From Pseudoxanthomonas sp. SL93 (GTDB taxonomy: Bacteria > Pseudomonadota > Gammaproteobacteria > Xanthomonadales > Xanthomonadaceae), in NCBI RefSeq assembly GCF_026625825.1, contig NZ_CP113065.1, positions 1,736,001-1,800,000 of the forward strand: a stretch of 64,000 bases of DNA. Direction: 5' to 3'. Below, one piece after another: positions 34,333-43,642 of this stretch. The position numbers and the translations under genes were made by a program. Each line of letters starts with the position of its first letter. Position 1 is the first letter of the stretch. Below the pieces are notes generated by a model. It saw nothing but the letters and a program-made list of their open reading frames with translations. It had not been told where the DNA came from and ran no database searches.

Positions 34333-34797
34333 TCAGCGGCCGTCGCGATCGAAGTCACCCGGGAGCTTGCGCTCGATGTAGTGCCAGCCATCACGCACGG
34401 CACCCTTCGCCTGCGGCCAGTCCAGGCGGGAGCTGTCGCGGGTGGTCGCCCACTTGCGCTCCAGTTCGCCTTCGACGTCTTCGAACTTCTGGCCACGGTA
34501 GTCGCCATAGGTGTCGTAGCCATACTTGTATGCGGGGCGGTAGTCATCCCACTCGCGGCCCTCGGTGTAGTAAGGCGCCTGGCGATACTGGCCTTCGAAA
34601 TTGGCGATGTATTCCGTCGGGTTCACCACCTCTGCGATCGAGTCGCCGGCCTTCGCCCCCAGTACACCACCGGCCACCGCACCAACGACGGTGCCGACGG
34701 GGCCGCCTACAGCGGTGCCGGCCACCGCACCCGCGATGGCGCCGCCTACGGCACCCGTACCTGCACCAATGCTGTGGTCTTTCTTGATCTCGCTCAT
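34333..34797 (-). CDS. Glycine-zipper domain protein
   Basis: The N-terminal third (about residues 8-55) of this 154-residue protein is a glycine-zipper run of GxxxG repeats (GAVGGAIAGAVAGTAVGGPV). A soluble C-terminal part contains WDDYRPAYKYGYDTYGDY and a long charged helix ending DFDRDGR. Proteins of this layout are common in Xanthomonadaceae and are often stress-inducible and membrane-associated; the function is unknown. GGAG lies 8 nt before the ATG but sits in one arm of an inverted repeat (34803-34863) that could fold in the transcript. The gene stands alone between small genes. Confidence 0.85.
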   Translation of the reverse strand: MSEIKKDHSIGAGTGAVGGAIAGAVAGTAVGGPVGTVVGAVAGGVLGAKAGDSIAEVVNPTEYIANFEGQYRQAPYYTEGREWDDYRPAYKYGYDTYGDYRGQKFEDVEGELERKWATTRDSSRLDWPQAKGAVRDGWHYIERKLPGDFDRDGR

Positions 34798-34802
34798 TGC
34801 AT

Positions 34803-34863
34803 GTCACTCCAGCGTCATGAACCGATTGGGGAAAACTGATGCCGTTGGCGCCAGTGGAGTGAC
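34803..34863 (-). promoter_or_regulatory. Inverted repeat that could sequester the ribosome site of the glycine-zipper gene
   Basis: Perfect 9-bp arms (GTCACTCCA and TGGAGTGAC) are separated by 43 nt, with an inner GCG/CGC pair extending the stem around a 3-nt bulge. On the minus-strand transcript the second arm contains the GGAG ribosome site of the gene starting at 34797. The structure could act as a cis-acting translational switch; this is an inference. Confidence 0.35.
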
Positions 34864-35154
34864 TGTGGGCGCAGCCGCTGTGCGTGCCCGTGAAAATCAG
34901 CGCATTCTCCGCTCACGCATGCGCAACGTTTACCCGGCATTTCCAGAGATCAAACAATGCTCACCATCATGTACGCAGCAAGTGGCCTCATCGCCACGTG
35001 GACACGTTGCGCGTGACTACGGAGCACACGAATTACTGAAAGCCGCGATGCTCACCCTCACAGTTCGCACACGGCCGCAGGGCGACGTGCGTTCATCTCC
35101 TGGGGCAGCCATGGCCCCCGGGGCAGGTGATCATGGGATTCTCGTTGGAGGGTG
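34864..35154. other. Intergenic region without recognised feature
   Basis: Together with the preceding inverted repeat, this makes a gap of 357 bp between the glycine-zipper gene and the DUF2798 gene. I find no supported open frame, RNA gene or repeat here. It presumably holds the glycine-zipper promoter. Confidence 0.5.
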
Positions 35155-35376
35155 TCAGCGGAGAAGCCGATCGATCCGCGCCTGCAGGCGCGGACCGATC
35201 AGCAGGATCGCGGGGATCACGATCAGATAGGCGGCGCCCCACGAGCGCAGCCATGCGAGGACGAAGCCGTCGGCCAGGCCCCGGTTGAGCGCAATCAGGA
35301 CGAAGGAAATGATGCCGGTGGTGATGACGCCCATCGACAGCGCGAAGGCGATCTTCCGTTTCAGTTCGATGGTCAT
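35155..35376 (-). CDS. DUF2798 small membrane protein
   Basis: This 73-residue membrane protein has two predicted helices (FALSMGVITTGIISFVLIAL and WGAAYLIVIPAILLIGP) and begins MTIELKRKIAFA. It matches the DUF2798 group of small two-helix proteins, which often sit next to SDR or AraC/GlxA genes and have no known role. It begins 10 nt after the stop of the SDR gene upstream on the same strand, so the pair forms an operon. The same frame stays open upstream but only as a shadow of the SDR gene. Confidence 0.85.
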   Translation of the reverse strand: MTIELKRKIAFALSMGVITTGIISFVLIALNRGLADGFVLAWLRSWGAAYLIVIPAILLIGPRLQARIDRLLR

Positions 35377-35386
35377 GGCTTTGTGC

Positions 35387-36193
35387 TCAGTGCGCGGCGA
35401 CGCCATAGCGCGACGCGGGCGCGGACCGCGACAGCCCTGGCGCCAATGCCTTGCGGGCCTGCTCGAACGCGTTCCAGTCGGCGATGTCGGGAAGCGACGG
35501 GATGGTGACCTGTTCGCCTTGGGCCAGGCCGGCCAGGGCTGCATCCACCATCGCCTGCGCGGGCATGACGATGCCGGCCGGCAGGTGCGCGACGGGCGTG
35601 CCGGCAACGTCCCAGAAATCCGTCGCCGTGGCGCCCGGCAACACCGCCTGGATGCGGACGCCCTTGTCCGCCAGTTCGTGGTGCAGGGACTGGGAGAGCG
35701 CCAGCAGGAACGCCTTGCTGCCGGCATACACGCCGTTCAGCAGTTCGGGGGCCACGGCGACGATCGAGGCGATGTTGATGATGGTGCCGGCGCCGCGGGC
35801 GACGAAGCCCGGGGCGGCGGCATAGGCCAGGCGCATGGGAACGTTGGCGTTGAGCACGATCATCCGCTCCATGTCCTCGACATCGGATTGCAGCAGCGGT
35901 GCGGTGGCGCCGACACCGGCGTTGTTGACCAGCACGGTGATGCTGGCATCGGTCTTCAGCACGGCCTCGACACGGGCCAGGTCATCGGCGCGGGTGAGGT
36001 CGGCGGTGAGGATCTCCACCGAGCGCCCGGTCTGATCGGTCAGCTGCCGGGCCAGCGTCTGGAGATTCCCGGCGCGGCGCGCGACAAGGATCAGGTCATG
36101 GCCGGCACGGGCCAGGCGGTCGGCATACAGGGCGCCGATGCCGGACGATGCGCCGGTGATCAGCGCCGTGCCCTTGTGGATGTTCGTGTTCAT
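35387..36193 (-). CDS. SDR family oxidoreductase next to GlxA regulator
   Basis: This 268-residue short-chain dehydrogenase has TGASSGIG at the cofactor site, NNAG near residue 87, and YAGSK as the active-site YxxxK, with the serine strand INIASI before it. It is a classical SDR in size. The start ATG (MNTNIHKG) has AGGAG upstream, whereas an earlier codon lacks support. It is followed 10 nt later by a DUF2798 membrane protein gene and is divergent from a GlxA-like regulator 109 bp away. The substrate is unknown; control by the divergent regulator is likely. Confidence 0.94.
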   Translation of the reverse strand: MNTNIHKGTALITGASSGIGALYADRLARAGHDLILVARRAGNLQTLARQLTDQTGRSVEILTADLTRADDLARVEAVLKTDASITVLVNNAGVGATAPLLQSDVEDMERMIVLNANVPMRLAYAAAPGFVARGAGTIINIASIVAVAPELLNGVYAGSKAFLLALSQSLHHELADKGVRIQAVLPGATATDFWDVAGTPVAHLPAGIVMPAQAMVDAALAGLAQGEQVTIPSLPDIADWNAFEQARKALAPGLSRSAPASRYGVAAH

Positions 36194-36302
36194 GGAGGAC
36201 TCCTGGCCCGGGGACATCCCGGTGTGGCGCAGACTATGCGCCGGGTTGCCGATGGCGTAAATGTCGTATATACCTCATTTCAGGACATCAAGGATCAAGG
36301 CC

Positions 36303-37244
36303 ATGCTCACCATCGGTTTCGTGCTGCCCGAAGGCTTCCAGATCATGGGGCTGGCGGCCGCGTCGGCCTTCGAACTGGCGAATGTCAGCGCAAAGCAGCG
36401 CCTCTACGAAATCCGGCTGTTGTCGGAACAGGGCGGCCCGGTGACCAACTCGTTGGGCGCCGCGGTCGAAACGCACGCCCTCGCACGGCAGAAGGTCGAC
36501 ACCCTGATCGTGAGCGGCCTGCTGTACCCGCAGCCGTCCAGCGCCACCCTGATCAAGCGCCTGCGCCAGGCGTCCGCTTCCAGCCGTCGTACCGCGTCGG
36601 TGTGCACGGGCGCGTTCCTGCTGGGCGAGGCCGGCCTGCTGGACGGGCGGCGCGTCACCACGCACTGGTTCCATGCCCGCGACCTGCAGAAGCAGTTCCC
36701 GAAAGCGCGGGTCGAGGAAGACCGCATCTTCATCATCGACGATTCGGTCTGGACATCGGCCGGCATGAGCGCCGGCATCGATCTGGCGCTGGGCATGATC
36801 GAGAAGGATTTCGGTGGCGAGCTTGCGCGCTCGGTGGCGCAGAAGCTGGTCGTCCACCACCGCCGCGCGGGCGGACAATCGCAGCACTCGGCGCTGCTCG
36901 AACTGGATGCGAAGTCCGACCGCATCCAGGGTGCCCTGGAACACGCGCGCCGCAACCTGCGCGACGCATTGACGGTGGAAGAACTGGCCGCCGCCGCACA
37001 CCTGAGCCCCCGGCAGTTCAGCCGCGCGTTCCGTGCCGAAACCGGTCAGTCACCTGCGCGTGCGGTGGAACACCTGCGCGTGGAGGCGGCGCGACTGATG
37101 GTGGAGCAGAGCCGGCACACGATCGACGAGATCGCGATGGAAACAGGTTTCTCGGATCCCGAACGGATGCGCCGCGCGTTCCTGCGCGCCTTCGGACAAC
37201 CGCCCCAGGTGCTGCGCCGGAATGCGCGGCAGGCGACCGCCTGA
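36303..37244 (+). CDS. GlxA family (DJ-1/PfpI + AraC) transcriptional regulator
   Basis: This 313-residue regulator has an N-terminal DJ-1/PfpI domain (about 1-175), with the nucleophile-elbow segment SVCTGAFLLGEAGLLDGR (Cys near residue 100) and THWFH. The C-terminal AraC-type DNA-binding domain (about 215-313) contains EELAAAAHLSPRQFSRAF and IDEIAMETGFSDPERMRRAF. This combination defines GlxA-like regulators. The start MLTIGF at 36303 begins the DJ-1 fold directly; an ATG 42 nt upstream would add 14 residues. It is divergent from the SDR/DUF2798 pair, which it probably controls. Confidence 0.95.
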   Translation: MLTIGFVLPEGFQIMGLAAASAFELANVSAKQRLYEIRLLSEQGGPVTNSLGAAVETHALARQKVDTLIVSGLLYPQPSSATLIKRLRQASASSRRTASVCTGAFLLGEAGLLDGRRVTTHWFHARDLQKQFPKARVEEDRIFIIDDSVWTSAGMSAGIDLALGMIEKDFGGELARSVAQKLVVHHRRAGGQSQHSALLELDAKSDRIQGALEHARRNLRDALTVEELAAAAHLSPRQFSRAFRAETGQSPARAVEHLRVEAARLMVEQSRHTIDEIAMETGFSDPERMRRAFLRAFGQPPQVLRRNARQATA

Positions 37245-37413
37245 CCGCGTCAGGCTGGCGGCACCAGGCCATCATCAGGCCGCGTACGAGCGCCTTGCAG
37301 AATGGAGCCATGCATGCGGTGGCTTGCAGTCGGTAGCGGAGTGCAGGATCACTGACAGGCGTGTCGAAACACCGTCTGCAGGAGCTGGGGCAACTCAACG
37401 GTTTCCCGACACG

Positions 37414-38574
37414 CTACAGAGTGTCGGTGATAGGTCCCGGTGAATGGCCTACCTGGTAGCGCGGCAATGCGATCGTAAACACGCAGCCCGAACCGGCGAT
37501 GCTGCGCACGCTGAGCTCGCCATGGTTGGCTTCGACGCTGCGGCGGGAGATGGAGAGCCCCAGTCCCAGGCCGCTCCTGTCCTCCCCCGCCTGCACGAAG
37601 GGCTGGAAGATGGTGTCCATGTGTGCCGCCGACAGGCCGCCACAGCGGTCTTCCACATCGATGAAGATGCGGTCGGCCACCGCATAGGCATCCAGCGTGA
37701 TCTCGCTGTGTGCAGGCGAGAACTTGAACGCGTTCTGCAGCAGGTTGCCGGCAGCCGACAGCAGCAGGTCCCGGTCCACCTTGATGGCAAGCAGCGGATC
37801 GACCGCGGACACGCTCAGCACGCACTCCCTGACGTGCGCATCCAGCGAGGCGGACTGCGTGATCTCGCCGACGTAATCCGACAGCGAATACATCTGGTCC
37901 TGCAGCGGCATGCCCACCGTCATGCGCACTTCCGCCAGCGAGCGGTCGATCAGGCTTCCCAGCGCCACCAGCGCCCGGTCGAGGATGCCGCCCGTGGCAC
38001 CCGACAACCCGACGCTGCCCTGCTTTATCAGCGACAGCGCGAGCGTGGCGGTGCACAACTGGTTCCTCAGCTCATGGGCAAGGAATCCCAGTCGCTCGTT
38101 CAGGGCGATGGCCTGGGCTTCGGCAAGCCCGGCATCATGCTGGTAGCCGAACTCGGTGACCGCGTTGGCGATGGCGTTGTCCAGGCAGCGGTTGAGCGTG
38201 CGGAATTCATCCACGGCGATCATCTCGCCGCGCTCCACGGCCAGGTCCGAGATCGCCTGGCACAGGTCGCCGTAGTCGTGCACCACCTCGTCGACGGTGA
38301 AGCCGTGCCGCAGCAGTTCGCGTCCGTGCATGCCGGCCGACTCACCGATTTCGGACAGCGCGGGCACGCCCCCGCTCGGCCCTGATACCTTCCGGCTGCG
38401 CATGGGGTCGGAGGTGGCTTCCAGTTGCAGCGTCCTGATCAACTGGTCGAGGAACACCGTTATCCCATGGTCCAACTCGGCACTTGGCGTGCTGGAGGAC
38501 GATCGCTGCGCGACCTTGGTCCGGCAGCGGGCGATGAGCTCGGCACGGTTGTCGATGAGGAAGTGGTACATCAT
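37414..38574 (-). CDS. Soluble orphan sensor histidine kinase
   Basis: This is a cytoplasmic histidine kinase of 386 residues without transmembrane segments. The N-terminal 145 residues form a helical sensor-like domain resembling the RsbR/RsbU-type N-terminal domain (HGRELLRHGFTVDEVVHDYG). The dimerisation helix holds the phospho-acceptor in LAHELRNQL (His167). The ATPase domain has an N-box NLLQNAFKFS, a DVEDRCGG G1-like box, and GLGLGLSISRR. No response-regulator gene is nearby, so it is an orphan and its partner must be elsewhere. The gaps on both sides, about 170 and 219 bp, show no gene. Confidence 0.93.
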   Translation of the reverse strand: MMYHFLIDNRAELIARCRTKVAQRSSSSTPSAELDHGITVFLDQLIRTLQLEATSDPMRSRKVSGPSGGVPALSEIGESAGMHGRELLRHGFTVDEVVHDYGDLCQAISDLAVERGEMIAVDEFRTLNRCLDNAIANAVTEFGYQHDAGLAEAQAIALNERLGFLAHELRNQLCTATLALSLIKQGSVGLSGATGGILDRALVALGSLIDRSLAEVRMTVGMPLQDQMYSLSDYVGEITQSASLDAHVRECVLSVSAVDPLLAIKVDRDLLLSAAGNLLQNAFKFSPAHSEITLDAYAVADRIFIDVEDRCGGLSAAHMDTIFQPFVQAGEDRSGLGLGLSISRRSVEANHGELSVRSIAGSGCVFTIALPRYQVGHSPGPITDTL

Positions 38575-38793
38575 CGTTCGACCATACGCGCATGGCGACC
38601 CGGGCAGCGTGATTGCCGGCGAAACGCCGACCGTCTGTCGGCGCTACCGGTACTTTTCGGACGGACGACCGGATTTCCGCCCCGGAAGGCTGCGCACGGC
38701 CCAGTCCGGACCCGTCGGATGACGCGCCGAGCAGGCAGCCGCCGGCAGCAGACCGCCCGGAGGGCCGGGCAGGTGATCGACCCTGCCGGTGGC

Positions 38794-40458
38794 CTACACC
38801 ATCGGCAACTTCAATCCCTGCTCCTTCGCGCACTGCACGGCGATCTCGTAGCCGGCGTCCGCATGGCGCATCACGCCGGTGCCGGGGTCGTTCCACAACA
38901 CGCGGGCGATGCGCTTGTCCGCGGCCACGCTGCCGTCGCAGACGATGACCACGCCGCTGTGCTGGCTATAGCCCATGCCCACGCCGCCACCGTGGTGCAG
39001 CGAGACCCAGGTGGCGCCGCCGGCGACGTTGAGCATGGCGTTGAGCAGCGGCCAGTCGGAAACCGCGTCGCTGCCGTCCTTCATCGCCTCGGTTTCGCGG
39101 TTGGGCGAGGCCACGCTGCCGCTGTCCAGATGATCGCGGCCGATCACCACCGGCGCCTTCAGTTCGCCGTTGCGGACCATCTCGTTGAAGGCCAGGCCCA
39201 GCTTGTGGCGCAGGCCCAGGCCGACCCAGCAGATGCGTGCCGGCAGGCCCTGGAAGCTGATGCGCTCGCGCGCCATGTCCAGCCAGCGATGCAGGTGCGC
39301 ATCATCGGGGATCAGTTCCTTCACCTTGGCGTCGGTCTTGTAGATGTCCTCCGGATCACCGCTCAGCGCGACCCAGCGGAACGGCCCCACGCCGCGGCAG
39401 AACAGCGGGCGCACATAGGCGGGCACGAAGCCGGGGAAGTCGAACGCGTTCTTCAGCCCCTGGTCGAACGCCATCTGGCGGATGTTGTTGCCATAGTCGA
39501 ACGTCGGCACGCCCATCTTCTGGAAGGCCAGCATCGCTTCCACGTGCACGCGCATGGACTGCTTGGCGGCATCGCGCACGCGCTCGGGCTCCACCTTCTG
39601 CTCGGCCAGCCACTGTTCCAGCGTCCAGCCGATCGGCAGGTAGCCGTGCACGGGGTCATGCGCGCTGGTCTGGTCGGTGACGGCATCGGGGCGCACGCCG
39701 CGCTTCACCAGCTCCGGGAGGATTTCCGCGGCGTTGCCGAGCAGCGCGATGGACTTCGCTTCGCCTGTCGCCGTGTACTTCGCGATGCGCGCGAGGGCGT
39801 CGTCGAGGTCGGTGGCCTGCTCGTCCACGTAGCGCGTGCGCAGGCGCATGTCGATGCTGGACTGCCGGCACTCGATGTTGAGCGAACTTGCACCGGCCAG
39901 CGCCGCGGCCAGCGGCTGTGCGCCGCCCATGCCGCCCAAGCCGGCGGTGAGGATCCACTTGCCGGACAGGCTGCCGCCGTAGTGCTGGCGACCCATTTCC
40001 ACGAAGGTTTCGTACGTGCCCTGCACGATGCCCTGGCTGCCGATGTAGATCCACGAACCGGCTGTCATCTGGCCGTACATCGCCAGGCCCTTCCTGTCGA
40101 GTTCGTTGAAGTGCTCCCACGTGGCCCAGTGCGGCACCAGGTTGGAATTGGCGATCAGTACGCGCGGGGCATCGACGTGGGTGGGGAAGATGCCGACAGG
40201 CTTGCCGGACTGCACCAGCAGCGTTTCGTTGTCGTCCAGTTCGCGCAGCGACTTCAGGATGGCGTCGTAGCAGTCCCAGTCGCGCGCGGCGCGGCCGATG
40301 CCGCCGTACACCACCAGCGAAGTGGGGTCTTCGGCGACTTCCGCGTCCAGGTTGTTCTGCAGCATGCGGTACGGCGCCTCGCTGAGCCACGACTTGCAGC
40401 TCAACTGGGTGCCACGCGGGGCACGGATGACGCGGGTGGGATCGGTGCGGTTGGACAT
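38794..40458 (-). CDS. hutU: Urocanate hydratase
   Basis: This is the second enzyme of histidine degradation: it hydrates urocanate to imidazolonepropionate with tightly bound NAD. It has 554 residues, the standard length. Family blocks are easily seen: [18 protein letters not shown] at the start, [31 protein letters not shown] (NAD-binding glycine cluster) and [18 protein letters not shown] with the conserved active-site Cys. There is no signal peptide, so it is cytoplasmic. It is separated by 5 kb from hutF and hutI, and hutH and hutG are not in the window. It is divergent from the ThuA gene; no regulator gene is adjacent. Confidence 0.98.
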   Translation of the reverse strand: MSNRTDPTRVIRAPRGTQLSCKSWLSEAPYRMLQNNLDAEVAEDPTSLVVYGGIGRAARDWDCYDAILKSLRELDDNETLLVQSGKPVGIFPTHVDAPRVLIANSNLVPHWATWEHFNELDRKGLAMYGQMTAGSWIYIGSQGIVQGTYETFVEMGRQHYGGSLSGKWILTAGLGGMGGAQPLAAALAGASSLNIECRQSSIDMRLRTRYVDEQATDLDDALARIAKYTATGEAKSIALLGNAAEILPELVKRGVRPDAVTDQTSAHDPVHGYLPIGWTLEQWLAEQKVEPERVRDAAKQSMRVHVEAMLAFQKMGVPTFDYGNNIRQMAFDQGLKNAFDFPGFVPAYVRPLFCRGVGPFRWVALSGDPEDIYKTDAKVKELIPDDAHLHRWLDMARERISFQGLPARICWVGLGLRHKLGLAFNEMVRNGELKAPVVIGRDHLDSGSVASPNRETEAMKDGSDAVSDWPLLNAMLNVAGGATWVSLHHGGGVGMGYSQHSGVVIVCDGSVAADKRIARVLWNDPGTGVMRHADAGYEIAVQCAKEQGLKLPMV

Positions 40459-40526
40459 GGCACGGCCGGTGGAAGGAGATGGCTCATTATCGCAGGGCCA
40501 CCCCGCGGGCGTGGCAGAATCCGGCC

Positions 40527-41264
40527 ATGACCCTCCGCCTGCCTGCCCAAGCCTTCCTGTTGCTGTTCGGGCTGCTGTGCGCGGCCGTTGCCCACGCCCA
40601 ACCCACCGCTGACCGCATGCTGGTCTTCAGCAAGACCGCGAAGTTCCGTCATGACGCCATTCCGGTTGCCGTTGCTGCGCTGCAACGGGTCGCCGCGCAG
40701 GAAGGCCTGTTGGCTGACCACAGCGAGGATGCCGACGCCTTCACTGCCGCCAACCTGGCGCGCTATCGCGTGGTGGTGTTCGCCAGCACCACGGGCGACG
40801 TGCTTGACGAGGCACAGCAACAGGCGCTGGAAGGATTCATCCGCGACGGCGGCGGATTCGTGGGCGTGCATGCCGCTGCGGATACCGAATACGACTGGCC
40901 GTGGTACGGGCAACTGGTGGGCGCGTATTTCCGGAACCATCCCCCGGGCCTGCAGCCCACCCACGTGCAACCCGAACACGATGGCAGGCCGGGGGGCACG
41001 CGATGGGCGATCACCGACGAGCTTTACAACTACCGCGCCAATCCTCGCCCACGCGTGCGCGTGATCGCGACGGTGGACGAACGCGAATACGAAGGTGGCA
41101 CGATGGGCGCAGATCATCCCATCGCGTGGTGCCATGCGTTCGATGGCGGACGCAGCTGGTACACCGGGCTGGGCCACGATGCGCGCGTCTACGCGATGGA
41201 TGACTTCCTGACACAGCTGCGCCGCGGGGTGCGCTACGCGGCCGGGAAATCGGACGACTGTTGA
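40527..41264 (+). CDS. Secreted ThuA domain protein
   Basis: This exported protein of 245 residues has a signal peptide (ending AAVAHA, about 24 residues) and a ThuA-like, glutamine-amidotransferase-type fold: [16 protein letters not shown], then [21 protein letters not shown] and [22 protein letters not shown]. ThuA-like proteins in Gram-negatives are linked to disaccharide and trehalose utilisation or to trimming of glycosides, but most are uncharacterised. The start gives a clean signal peptide. It is divergent from hutU and converges on a small secreted protein across a strong hairpin. The substrate is unknown. Confidence 0.94.
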   Translation: MTLRLPAQAFLLLFGLLCAAVAHAQPTADRMLVFSKTAKFRHDAIPVAVAALQRVAAQEGLLADHSEDADAFTAANLARYRVVVFASTTGDVLDEAQQQALEGFIRDGGGFVGVHAAADTEYDWPWYGQLVGAYFRNHPPGLQPTHVQPEHDGRPGGTRWAITDELYNYRANPRPRVRVIATVDEREYEGGTMGADHPIAWCHAFDGGRSWYTGLGHDARVYAMDDFLTQLRRGVRYAAGKSDDC

Positions 41265-41279
41265 AGCGCCGCCTTCGTC

Positions 41280-41311
41280 GCACCTTCCCGCCCGGCATGG
41301 GGGGAAGGTGC
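41280..41311. terminator. Bidirectional terminator hairpin
   Basis: A perfect 10-bp stem (GCACCTTCCC/GGGAAGGTGC) sits between the convergent ThuA gene (stop 41264) and the small secreted-protein gene (stop 41325). No T-tract is seen, but its position and strength make it a likely shared transcription terminator. Confidence 0.55.
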
Positions 41312-41324
41312 AGGGAAACCGCGA

Positions 41325-41657
41325 TCAGTTGATCGACGGATCCAGGGTGCGCAGCGCGTCGCCCAGGTCGGTGCGGCCGGTGCGGTCGATGTCTTCCTTG
41401 CTGTAGGCACGGCCGGACTGCATGGCGCAACGTCCCTTGCTGTCGCGGGACGTGATGCGCGAACCGGTCTGGCGCAGGCAGCGCGAATCGTCCACCGCCT
41501 TGCGGTCGGCCGCGACGTCTTCCTGCAGCTTCACCGTGGCGGCGGCATCCACCGTGACGGCAGCGGGTGCGGGGGATTCTTTCGCCGATTCCGGCGACTG
41601 CGCGTGGGCGGCCGAGGCCAGGCAGGCGGCAAGGGCAAATACAACGATCTGCTTCAT
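41325..41657 (-). CDS. Small secreted protein, family unknown
   Basis: This is a 110-residue exported protein with a signal peptide (MKQIVVFALAACLASAAHA) and an Ala/Pro/Glu-rich spacer. A C-terminal part has two cysteines (SRCLRQTGSRI and GRCAMQSGRAYSKED), probably forming a disulphide, and ends RTGRTDLGDALRTLDPSIN. That ending resembles the TonB-box/plug-like TGRTDLGDALRTLDPSI motifs of some TonB-dependent receptors, but no barrel is present. GGAG lies upstream of the ATG at good spacing. I do not recognise the family. Confidence 0.75.
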   Translation of the reverse strand: MKQIVVFALAACLASAAHAQSPESAKESPAPAAVTVDAAATVKLQEDVAADRKAVDDSRCLRQTGSRITSRDSKGRCAMQSGRAYSKEDIDRTGRTDLGDALRTLDPSIN

Positions 41658-41749
41658 GATCGACTCCGTTCCGACGGGATGTGACAGTCCTTTATACGCC
41701 CGTAGTGACATCCGTTCCGGCGCCCGGGCGCGGGGCGTTCAGTCACCTG

Positions 41750-42271
41750 TCAGGTGGTCGGGCACTGCGGCCTGCGACCCTCGTGGAACCGTTGCACGGC
41801 GGCGGCATCCGCCTTCTGCGGCGGAATGCCGTCGTCGAACAGCACCCGCCAGACGCCGTCGTCGCCCCTTTGCCAGACCGAGCCGAAACGTCCCAGCCGT
41901 GCTTCGCCGGTCTTGGGGTCCTCGTACAACGCCGGCCCGCTGGAATACGCCGTGCGGCCATCTCCGCCCAGGGTGACCACCGCCGGGTACCAGCGGAGCT
42001 TGAGGGCAGTGCCGTCGATCAGGCCGGCCCATTCGGCGGTGATGGCGTCGCGGCCCACGGTGGCCTTGCGACTGACCCCGAAGGCGGCGTCGGCATGCAG
42101 GTGTTCGGCAAAGGCGCGCGCATCGTGGTCGGCAACCGACTGGGCGAAGCTCAGCTCGCGCTGCCAGACGGCGCATTCGGCCTGCTGGCGGGGATCGGGC
42201 GGCGCTGCCTGCACGCTAACGGCCAGCAGGGCCAGCGAAAGCAGGGATGATTGAACCATGCGTGATGTCAT
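41750..42271 (-). CDS. Secreted DUF4440 / NTF2-like protein
   Basis: This exported protein of about 173 residues has a signal peptide (SSLLSLALLAVSVQA) and an NTF2/DUF4440-like domain: QRELSFAQSVADHDARAFAEHL, then VGRDAITAEWAGLI and a C-terminal GVWRVLFDDG. The fold forms a small cone-shaped pocket used for ligand binding or weak hydrolysis, and the role is unknown. The start is uncertain between ATGs at 42271 and 42259, both of which give the same signal peptide. It is divergent, with a 56-bp gap, from the phosphodiesterase lipoprotein gene. Confidence 0.88.
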   Translation of the reverse strand: MTSRMVQSSLLSLALLAVSVQAAPPDPRQQAECAVWQRELSFAQSVADHDARAFAEHLHADAAFGVSRKATVGRDAITAEWAGLIDGTALKLRWYPAVVTLGGDGRTAYSSGPALYEDPKTGEARLGRFGSVWQRGDDGVWRVLFDDGIPPQKADAAAVQRFHEGRRPQCPTT

Positions 42272-42327
42272 GCGGATTACGCCGGAGTCTGCCAAGCTTG
42301 CGCCATTCGACTGCGATTCCGTTGCCC

Positions 42328-43593
42328 ATGCACCTGCCATTTGTCAGGGTGCCGTGGCTGGCCGCCCTGCTGTTCTTGGCGGCCTGCTCCAGCGCGCCTA
42401 CCGCACCACCGCCGGCGCCCTCCCCCGCCACGCGCGTCCTGCTGATCTCCATCGATGGTCTGCCCGCCAGCACGCTGGGCAGGGGCAATACGCCGCACCT
42501 GGACCAGATCGCGGCGCAGGGCGTGCGCGCCGCGTGGATGAATCCCTCCTACCCGGTCCTGACCTTCCCCAACCACTTCACCCTGGTCACCGGCCTGCGC
42601 CCGGACCACCACGGCATGATCCACAACTCCATGCACGACGCCGACCTGGGCCGATTCCGCGTAGCCGATCTGGAAGCCGGGATGGATGCGCGCTGGTGGC
42701 AGGGCGAACCGATCTGGAACACCGCTGAAAAGGCCGGCCTGCGCACGGCGATCTGGGCGTGGCCCGGCAACATGGCACCCATCGCCGGGCTGCAGCCCAG
42801 CCGTCGCGTGCCGTATTCGCCGCATGTGAGTCCCGCGGCGCGTGCGGATGAAGTCGCCGGCTGGTTGACGGGACCCGTCGCCACGCGGCCGCGTCTGGCA
42901 GCGCTCTATTTCGAGAACGTGGACACCACCGGCCACGACCAGGGCATCGATGCGCCGGCGACCGTGGCCATGGTGCGCGACGTCGACGCCGCCGTCGGCC
43001 GCATCCTGCAGGCGCTGGACGCACACGGACTGCGCGCCACCACCGACGTGGTGGTGGTGTCCGACCATGGCATGGCCGACGTGCAGCCCCACCAGTACAT
43101 CGCGCTGGAGGACATGGTGGCATTCGAGCAGGCCGAAGCGGTGAGCACGGGCCAGGTGATCGGCTTCAATCCACGCCCCGGTTTCGAGGCCATCGCACGC
43201 CAGCGCCTGCTGGGCCGGCACCCGCATTACACCTGCTGGCCCAAGCAGGCGCTGCCTGCGCGCTGGCACTACGGCACGCACCCCCGGGTGCCCGCGATCG
43301 TCTGCCAGATGGACGAAGGCTGGAACGCATTGCCCGCGGAGCAGTTGCGCAAGGGTCCAAAGGAAGAACGGAATCGTGGCTCGCATGGCTACGATCCCGC
43401 ATTGCCCTCGATGCGGGCGGTGTTCCTGGCGGCGGGTCCCTCGTTTCGCGGCGGCACCACGCTGCCGGCCTTCGACAACGTGGACGTGTATCCGTTGCTC
43501 GCGCATCTGCTTCGCATCCCCCCCGCACCGAACGACGGCACGCTGCAGACGTTCGTGCCCGTCCTGCAGACGGTGACACCGCCACCGCATTGA
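42328..43593 (+). CDS. NPP-type phosphodiesterase lipoprotein (alkaline phosphatase superfamily)
   Basis: This 421-residue protein has a lipoprotein signal (MHLPFVRVPWLAALLFLAAC, lipobox LAAC), so it should be anchored in the outer or inner membrane facing the periplasm. The catalytic domain belongs to the ectonucleotide pyrophosphatase/phosphodiesterase group of the alkaline phosphatase superfamily. LLISIDGL carries the first metal-binding Asp, LTFPNHFTLVTG the Thr nucleophile, and VVVSDHGMADV and GSHGYDP further metal ligands. It would hydrolyse nucleotide or related phosphodiesters outside the cytoplasm. The start at 42328 gives the proper lipoprotein signal, and the longer frame upstream is not supported. 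Confidence 0.95.
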   Translation: MHLPFVRVPWLAALLFLAACSSAPTAPPPAPSPATRVLLISIDGLPASTLGRGNTPHLDQIAAQGVRAAWMNPSYPVLTFPNHFTLVTGLRPDHHGMIHNSMHDADLGRFRVADLEAGMDARWWQGEPIWNTAEKAGLRTAIWAWPGNMAPIAGLQPSRRVPYSPHVSPAARADEVAGWLTGPVATRPRLAALYFENVDTTGHDQGIDAPATVAMVRDVDAAVGRILQALDAHGLRATTDVVVVSDHGMADVQPHQYIALEDMVAFEQAEAVSTGQVIGFNPRPGFEAIARQRLLGRHPHYTCWPKQALPARWHYGTHPRVPAIVCQMDEGWNALPAEQLRKGPKEERNRGSHGYDPALPSMRAVFLAAGPSFRGGTTLPAFDNVDVYPLLAHLLRIPPAPNDGTLQTFVPVLQTVTPPPH

Positions 43594-43642
43594 TGTCCGG
43601 AAACGGGGAGTCGGGGCTGGCGCCCGGTGCTAGCCTTCGCCC

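Noticed and set aside
36266..36273. GTATATAC palindrome in the GlxA/SDR gap as an operator
   Set aside because: At 8 bp it is too short to support without further evidence, although it lies in the right place.
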